Source: Marsupella aquatica (lineage: Eukaryota > Marchantiophyta). Taken from it: a stretch of DNA of 64,000 nt. Positions within the stretch are counted from its first letter, which is position 1, and each line of letters starts with the position of its first letter. The notes under the pieces were generated by a model, which had not been told where the DNA came from, made no database searches, and saw only the letters and a program-made list of their open reading frames with translations. Positions 57,108 through 64,000 of the stretch are shown here, in pieces. A program made the translations under genes and the position numbers. The stretch covers positions 19,096,001 through 19,160,000 of the forward strand of contig OZ316898.1 in NCBI GenBank assembly GCA_973895155.1, read 5' to 3'.

Positions 57108-58761
57108 CCTGGGCCATCTGGTGTTGATCCAAAGAAATGGGCAGCTTTGGTATCTCATTTCACCAGTCCAGCATTGATATCTTTGAGTAAACAGATGACT
57201 GATAAAAGAGCACGAGTGCAAGATACCAGTCACTTTGGTAGAGGAGGGCATGCTGCAGCAGCAAAGAGAATGGTAAACTGTCTATATCATTTTCACTATC
57301 AATTATGTCTTGTTTGTGAATCTTGATGAAAATAGACTCTGAGTTTCTCATTCATTGTGTGTTTGAACAGAAGCAGAAGAGAGGATCAAGCCCAGGTATA
57401 TCTGACCTGAAAGAAAACCTTGGTAGTCAGGGCTCATTGCCAAAGGTGACAATGAGCCCATCATTGGCAAGTGCAGAAGGTCAGACTGGTAGTTTTTTGG
57501 GAGCAAAGGTGAGCCCGTCATTGGCAAGTGGGGAGGGTAAAAGCGCTAGCTTACTGGGGCAAGGATACAGACATGGATCAGCTGTGAGTATTGCCATTCC
57601 AATCTGATTTGTACATCATTTTCCATTTGATAGAGTGTTGTGTCGTTTGTTAGTTTGACAATGAGAATGTTGTGTTGGTTTGTGGTTCATTTACAGACCC
57701 CACATTCAAAAGAAGAGATCACTGCCATTGGGGCTGTCAAATTGGATGTCGATGAGTTGAAAGGCACTGTGAAGGAGTTGACAAACATGATGACTATATG
57801 GATGGCACATCACTCCAGTAATGCACAAGTTCCAACATTTGTTCCTAGTCACAGTAAGTTGACTACAGCTACCAAAGAAGGTAGTAGAAAACGATCTCTT
57901 ACTTTTTCAGGTGATAATGGAGGTAAAATTCTCTATCATCTATTCATTGTCAATTCAATGTAATTATTGTGGTGTATATATGTCATTGTATGTTTATAAT
58001 GTTCTTGCATGTTCTAGTGTGATTATATGTTGCTGGTGTATACATGTTTGTTTATGCATTTCTCTTGTATGTGTTTTATGACAGCATCTTTAGGGGAGCC
58101 TCCTGTGTCGCAGGGAAGACCAACTGACACAGCTAACAGTGCTCTGAAGCAAACTGAATTGGAAGTGAACCTTTTGCCATCTAAGTTGCCCAAAGAAGCC
58201 ATTTCAGATGCCTTTCAGTTACCAGAGGATAAGTCAACTCAGTTGACACCAGATGTAACCCCATAATCATCTGAGTTGCCAAAAGAAACTCCTGTTCCAA
58301 GTGAGCATGATGACACTCCATCAACTAGAAAGGGAAAGAAGAAAAGGAAGAAAGGATCTTCAGCAAATGCATCACCTGCACAGAAGAAACCAATGCAGTC
58401 TCCTAACCCCATTGCAAAGGTAAATGTGTGTTTGATTTGAGTGTTCTTCTATCTTTCAATTTCTGTTTATTGCATTTTTAACAAAATGTGTTGTTCACAG
58501 TTTGCAAGAGGAGATTTGGTGAAGATGAAGAGCGTTGTGGACAATTCCATGATAGTGGCAGAAGGTGAGGTGACAGGGCTGCCAGGAGAAGATAAGTTTC
58601 ATTGTGCAGATTTTGAAAGCCCTTTCTTGCGAGTGCGTGTGATTGAAGTGTTTGTAGATGTGGCATTGCCATTTGCCAATGCAGGGGAGAAACAGTCTAA
58701 ATTATCTGATGTGAAAGGGATGAATGCCCTATGGAACTCTAGATTGCTTAAGAAGCAATAG

Positions 58762-59803
58762 AAATAGCACTCTGTCAAGAAACACTAGACATGATAGAAT
58801 CAGCTCTATTTTTCTATAAAACATGCAGAGTGATTGGTATGTCAGGTTGTAACAATTGACAATCTAATATTATTGATGCCAATGTAATTTTGTTTCATAA
58901 ATTTGCATTGAGTTCAATAGTTACTGTGAGACTTATGAAGGTATCTTGTATGAATGTCAATTGGATTTGTGATATATATGGAATATTTCTTTAAGTTTTC
59001 ATTCAGCAAATCCATTGAATGGCTTTGTAATGTATGATTTTTGAATGACATGAAGTTTTATTTATCATGATCACTTAAATTTGAATTTCTCCAAATCATT
59101 GAATATTTCACCTAAATGACTGGCTAGAATGACTGATGTAATGGTCATTATCCACTACTATCTTTGTGACCAATATGATTCAACTCTGGTCATTAAAGAC
59201 ATAGACTAAATGATTCAAAGAATGACATATACAATGACCGCTCTCATGGTCATTATAAACAAGTCCACTATGACTCATTTTATGTCATTCAAGACATGTC
59301 ATTAATGACTAATGTGTATCTTTATGTGTCTCCTCCTAATTGAACCACGTGTCTTAATATGACTTGTTTATATCGTAGTCATTTTGGACACGTCCAAAAT
59401 GACCCAAATATATTGCCAAATGGTGAATCCTCTTTGAACCATGTGTCACTATTTGATTTGTTATATAATGTACGTCATTTTGGACAAGTCCAAAATGACC
59501 AATGTTATTTGCTTTTTGATGGCCATGTGTCATTGTGTGATTGGGTACGGGGACCGTCGACGGTCAATGGCAATTGACCGTTGATGGTGATTTGTGTCGT
59601 CATTTTGGACCGTTCAGCATTTATGACCATATCATAAAAACTGTCATTTAGGATAGTATGAAATGACCACATGTTTTTAGCGTCATTTGTCCAAAAGGAC
59701 CGTGACCAAAATGTCCGTTGTGACGCGTCTGGAAAGACAAGAACGATTGCATCATTGTTTTGTTAAAAAGACCTGATTAATAGTCATTGTTTCCGTCATA
59801 AAA
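58762..59803 (+). repeat. Right subterminal region with paired GTCATTTTGGAC palindromes
   Basis: AATGAC/GTCATT motifs again crowd this end. Two perfect inverted pairs, GTCATTTTGGAC, two bases, GTCCAAAATGAC, lie at 59378-59403 and 59474-59499. Each is preceded by a similar GAACCA(C/T)GTGTC stretch, so a 96-base unit is doubled. A further half-site is at about 59602. These are the best candidates for protein binding sites in the element. Confidence 0.7.
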
Positions 59804-59823
59804 TACATTGTTTTCTACTAGTG
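59804..59823 (+). repeat. Right terminal inverted repeat of CACTA element 1
   Basis: TACATTGTTTTCTACTAGTG, complementary at its end to the CACTAGTAGAAAAC form. With the next element's first bases it forms the perfect palindrome TACTAGTGCACTAGTA (59816-59831). Confidence 0.85.
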
Positions 59824-60239
59824 CACTAGTAGAAAATGGGGCCTTTTATGACTATGACACATATGACTTATGTGCTCAAATGACAAAATATGTAAATGAC
59901 ATAACATAAATGACATTGAAATGACTGTCCAAAATGACGGGGTGCAAAAAATGACTAATACTTGCAATAGTGTCATTTAAACCAATGAGCCAAATGACTT
60001 TGACTGCTATAATGACAACAATCATGAGTTGTAGTCATTTTGGACAGTCTTTGTGAATGACACAATTAACAAAAACTCTGTCATATCAGTGTTTCACATA
60101 TGGGAAGTCATTTCAGACGACGGTGACTAATGACTAATAAATCAAATATGCAAATATCAGTGTTTAAAAACGTTAGGAGTCATTTAAACCAAAAGTGATA
60201 AATGACATGATAAATAACATATGACTATTTTGAGGTTTA

Positions 60240-60720
60240 TGGTTTAGTATATGTTTTAGGGTTTAGGGTATGATTAGTCATCCAAAATGTATGGTAGTAT
60301 ATATAAAGACTAGTGGCACTCACATATTAGATTTGAAATACATTTAGAGACATAACAAGCCTTCTTTTGTTGTGAGTCTCATCATTAAATTGATGTACAA
60401 CTTAAAGGCTTGATAATCTCTAATAAGTATGTACATTTAAAGATATACTTGCACCCATTCATTACATCTTTCCTATATATGCCAAGGACTCCTGAAGTGT
60501 TTACATTCCTTAAGTTGTATTCACATTTCACATGTTTGAGTATATATGGGGGCATGCAAGGTTGCCAAATAACACTCTCGGGCATAGGTCTAGGGTTTAA
60601 GGTTTAGAATTTAGGTACTACATGCCTACATTTGCTCATGTTATTTTTTTCAATATATTATTCATGTTATTTGCAAAGGATTCCCAATCATTTTTGCTCT
60701 CACTCAACTTTCTAGTCATT
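60240..60720. other. Spacer with telomere-like and AT-rich sequence
   Basis: TTTTAGGGTTTAGGG at about 60243-60257, another GGGTTTAAGGTTTAG at about 60593; otherwise AT-rich with no gene. Confidence 0.45.
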
Positions 60721-63475
60721 TGACAAGTGCCGCTAGATGTCATTTATGCAAATGTCATTTAGGATGTCAATGTTGTGGTCATGTATGCCATGCAGAATAT
60801 GACTCTTAAGAGCCTTTGGTGGCTGATTGACCCCATTGGTGATAGGGGCCGGCCATTAAGGATGATACCCACTTCACATGGTGCGGGATAGGGTACTTGA
60901 CAACCCTGGGCCACTAGTTATGCCACTTGGCCTCCACAACACTTTCTAAAACACACATTTTGCATCATGGAAGGGCATCACCCAACTTTGGGCAAAACAC
61001 TCCCAAGTTGTATGACTTTGGAGTCATTTGCCCAAAGGGATGCAAATCATTCTAATTTGGTCATTTGCAAGGGATCTTGAGTCATTCATGCGTGTGACTA
61101 AAGGTTTTTGTCATTTGTGGAGTGTTGAGGGGTGTCATTTAAGCAAATGACACAAAAATAAATCATTGATGATGTCAATGCGGCAGTCAAGCATGCCATG
61201 ACAATATGACTCATTGGGGCCTTTTGGGGCTTATTCGCAATATACGCGATCGTAGCCGGCCATTAGGGATGCTACCCACTCCACATGGTGCGGGATGGAG
61301 TACTTGTACACCCTGAGCCACTAGTTATGCCACTTCGCCTCCACAACACTTTTTAAAACACACATTTTGCATCATGGAAGGGCATCACCCAACTTTGGGC
61401 AAAACACTCCCAAGTTGTATGACTTTGGAGTCATTTGCCCAAAGGGGTGCAAATCATTCTAATTTGGTCATTTGCAAGGGATCTTGAGTCATTTGTGCGT
61501 GTGACTAAAGGTTTTTGTCATTTGTGGAGTGCCGAGGGGTGTCATTTAAGCAAATGACACAAAAATAAGTCATTGATGATGTCAATGCGGCAGTCAAGCA
61601 TGCCATGGACAATATGACTCCTTGGGGCCTTTGGGGGCTTATTCGCAATATACGCAATTGTAGCCGGCCATTAGGGATGCTACCCACTCCACATGGTGCG
61701 GGATGGAGTACTTGTACACCCTGAGCCACTAGTTATGCCACTTCGCCTCCACAACACTTTTTAAAACACACATTTTGCATCATGGAAGGGCATCACCCAA
61801 CTTTGGGCAAAACACTCCCAAGTTGTATGACTTTGGAGTCATTTGCCCAAAGGGGTGCAAATCATTCTAATTTGGTCATTTGCAAGGGATCTTGAGTCAT
61901 TTGTGTGTGTGACTAAAGGTTTTTGTCATTTGTGGAGTGCCGAGGGGTGTCATTTAAGCAAATGACACAAAAATAAGTCATTGATGATGTCAATGCGGCA
62001 GTCAAGCATGCCATGGACAATATGACTCCTTGGGGCCTTTGGGGGCTTATTTGCAATATACACGATCGTAGCCGGCCATTAGGGATGCTACCCACTCCAC
62101 ATGGTGCGGGATGGAGTACTTGTACACCCTTAGCCACTAGTTATGCCACTTGGCCTCCACAACACTTTTTAAAACACACATTTTGCATCATGGAAGGGCA
62201 TGGCCCAACTTTGGGCAAAACACTCCCAAGTTGTATGACTTTGGAGTCATTTGCCCAAAGGGGTGAAAACCACTTGCATTTTGTCATTTGCAAGGGATAT
62301 AGAGTCATTTGTGCGCTTGACTAAAAGTTTTTGTCATTTATGTAGTGCCAGGGGATGTCATATGAGCAAATGACACAAATAGGGGTCATTCATGATGTCA
62401 ATAGTGCAGTCCTACATACCATGGACAATATGACTCTTTGGGGCCTCCGGGGGTCGACTGGCCATATCCATGATTGTAGCCCACCATTAGGGATGCTACC
62501 CACTCCACATGGTGTGCGACAGGGTACTCACCAACCCTGGGCCACTAGTTATGCCACTTGGCCTCCACAACACTTTTTAACACACACATTTTGCATCATG
62601 GAAGGGCATGGCCCAACTTTGGGAAAAACACTCCCAAGTTGTATGACTTTGGAGTCATTTGCCCAAAGGGGTGCAAACCACTCCCATATAGCCATTCCCA
62701 AGCCATTTTCAGTCAATTGTGCCTGTGAGTCATTGTGTTGGTCATTTTATGAGTGCTAGGATATGTCATTTATTCAAATGACACGGAAACGAGTCATTGT
62801 TCATGTCAATGTAGCAGTCATGCATGCCATGGACAATATGACTCTTCTGGAACTCAGGCCGCTGATTGGCCATTGTTGGTGATAGGGGCCCCCCATTGAG
62901 CATGCTACCCACTCCACATGGTGTGGGATAGGGTGCCCCCCAATCCTGGGCCACTAGTTATCACTAATTGGCAAAGCAATAGTTTTATGACCAAACTTTT
63001 GCACAATGGTAGGGCATCACCCAACTTTGGGCAAAACACTCCCAAGTTGTACGACTTTCAAGTCATTTGCCCAAAAAGGTGCAAACCACTCATATTTTGT
63101 CATTTGCAAGGGATTTTGCGTCATTTATGCAAGTGACTGAATATTTTTGTCATTTATAGAGTCATAGGATACGTCATTCCTGCGTATGACACAAAAACAA
63201 GTCATTGATGATGTCAATGCGACAGTCAAGCATGCCATGGACAATATGACCCGTTGGGAGTTTCGGGGGCTAATTTGCAATATCCGTGATTGTAGCCGGC
63301 CATTAGGGATGCTACCCACTCCACATTGTGCGGGATGGGGTATTTGACAACCCTCGGCCACTAGTTATGCCAGTTGGCTTCCACAACACTTTTTAACACG
63401 CACATTCTGCATCATGGAAGGGCATCACTCAACTTTGGGCAAAACACTCCCAAGTTGTACGACTTACAAAAAATG
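60721..63475 (+). repeat. 408-bp tandem array, about 6.7 units, with palindromic core
   Basis: GGGCAAAACACTCCCAAGTT (GGGAAAAACA in one unit) starts at 60990, 61397, 61805, 62213, 62621, 63029 and 63437, steps of 407, 408, 408, 408, 408 and 408. The core GGGCAAA-CACTCC-AAGT-GTA-GACTT-GGAGT-ATTTGCCC is again a long palindrome. Each unit also holds CATGGTGCGGGAT and CCACTAGTTATGCCA. The last unit is cut inside the core. Confidence 0.92.
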
Positions 63476-64000
63476 GTCATTGATGTGAATGCAACAATCA
63501 TGTAAGCCACACACAATATGACTCATTACACCCCTTGATGACATATTCCGCCATATTGATGGTAGGAGCCGACCATGAGTTACATACACAAAACAATGAT
63601 ATATATAGGGTGTACGACGGAACATGCATAATTATGTTCATAAAAGGGCAGGGTTTAGGGTGAAGTGTTAAAATTAGACTAAGTTAGTCCACAATTATGT
63701 TTGAATGGGAACCTTCTAAACATACCCCCAAGCTCGCCCCCAAGACCTCATCAATCATTAAGCTCCCCCTTGTATGTATTTATATGTTTTCGGGGTCATA
63801 ATGAGTAATGGTTTAGGGTGCACATGCCCCCCCTTTCCTAAGGGTCTCCCAAGTCTTTTGATGGGGGATAGGATCACAGCATCTGGACCGTCTATGTAGC
63901 ATCTATAATCATCCCCTCATGCAATCGTGGCCCTTTGCACAGGAATGTTATTTTACACTACCTCGCATTGGATGCCTTCCTTAGTCCGGTCAAACATCGA
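63476..64000. other. Gene-free end of window
   Basis: AT-rich, with GGGTTTAGGG at about 63651 and short GTCAT motifs near its start. No ORF of note. Confidence 0.4.

Larger units (their letters stand above)
54141..58761 (+). pseudogene. CACTA TnpA-like protein gene (Transposase_24 type), ten exons
   Basis: Exons: 54141-54274, 54476-54686, 54776-54872, 54975-55040, 55136-55239, 55362-57272 (split by the solo LTR), 57371-57583, 57697-57922, 58085-58419, 58501-58761. All introns are GT-AG and all phases agree, for about 698 codons without the insertion. The Transposase_24-like part spans exon 6 (WTDHPRVHITSVWKNMAAEW, then DPKKWAALVSHFTSP, SHFGRGG). Later exons add a helical segment, low-complexity Lys runs and a compact C-terminal domain (VKMKSVVDNS...FLRVRVIEVFVDVALP). 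Such proteins probably bind the subterminal repeats. Two breaks: the LTR insertion and a TAA at 58264-58266. Confidence 0.8.
35748..59823 (+). mobile_element. CACTA (En/Spm) transposon, about 24 kb, with nested retroelements
   Basis: The left end is CACTAGAAGAAAACAGGGCC; the right end, read inward, is CACTAGTAGAAAACAATGTA. Both are followed by dense GTCATT/AATGAC motifs, the subterminal repeats expected of CACTA elements. The body holds an 83-bp array, a roughly 580-bp array, a nested gypsy element and a Transposase_24-like gene oriented left to right. I see no TNP2-type catalytic transposase, so the element seems unable to move alone. The expected 3-bp target duplication is not visible: the left flank is AAT, and on the right another CACTA end follows at once. 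Confidence 0.82.
59824..64000 (+). mobile_element. Second CACTA element, left part
   Basis: Begins CACTAGTAGAAAATGGGGCC, then TTTTATGAC, and is dense in GTCATT/AATGAC motifs to about 60240. No coding gene is visible in the window part. It contains an exact 408-bp array related to that of element 1. The right end is outside the window. Confidence 0.75.

Noticed and set aside
62013-62759. ORFs of 103 and 134 codons on the + strand
   Set aside because: By-products of the 408-bp unit; no conservation of the frame between units beyond the repeat itself.
60721-63475. CRISPR-like regularity in the 408-bp array
   Set aside because: Units are contiguous long tandem repeats without unique spacers, in a plant transposon.
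1-64000. tRNA, rRNA or small RNA genes
   Set aside because: I saw no cloverleaf-type or rRNA-like sequence; primer-binding sites are the only tRNA-related matches.

Overview
The window is nuclear DNA from a land plant with a repeat-rich genome. The signs are split genes with GT-AG introns, plant PLAC8 genes, a CACTA (En/Spm) DNA transposon, Ty3/gypsy elements of plant type, interstitial TTTAGGG runs, and long stretches with no gene. I see no bacterial operons, no rRNA or tRNA genes and no CRISPR array. The sequence does not settle the exact lineage.

Layout. (1) 1-5.6 kb: a decayed, apparently non-autonomous gypsy-like retroelement on the + strand, with an LTR end, a tRNA-Asp-type primer site, an unknown ORF, and a gag-like ORF with three CCHC knuckles but no pol. 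(2) 5.6-22.2 kb: mostly unique or decayed DNA. It holds a 65-codon membrane ORF, a purine-rich minisatellite, two perfect or near-perfect tandem duplications, one unrecognised coding-like exon (18431-18780, minus) and a GC-rich MITE-like insertion. (3) 22.2-33.2 kb: a segmental duplication carrying two PLAC8 (PCR/CNR-type) genes on the minus strand, copy A (22904-24530) and copy B (30578-32290). Both have four exons with the same splice phases. B keeps the family motif CCxxxxCPC; A has changed it. (4) 33.2-35.7 kb: gene-free DNA. (5) 35748-59823: a roughly 24-kb CACTA element. It has CACTA termini, an 83-bp subterminal array, an eight-unit array of about 580 bp built around a long palindrome, and a ten-exon gene with a Transposase_24-like domain. 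No TNP2-type catalytic transposase is visible. (6) Nested in it is a minus-strand gypsy element (41832-54028). Its 5' LTR appears to be 4.65 kb long and to contain an ORF of about 1,120 codons. A deleted solo copy of the same LTR (55652-57107), in the opposite orientation, sits inside an exon of the CACTA gene with a perfect 5-bp target duplication. (7) 59824-64000: a second CACTA element of the same family starts at the very next base. It carries its own array with an exact 408-bp period and a related palindrome.

Order of events: CACTA insertion, then insertion of the long-LTR gypsy element, then deletions within it. The only cellular genes I can support strongly are the two PLAC8 genes.
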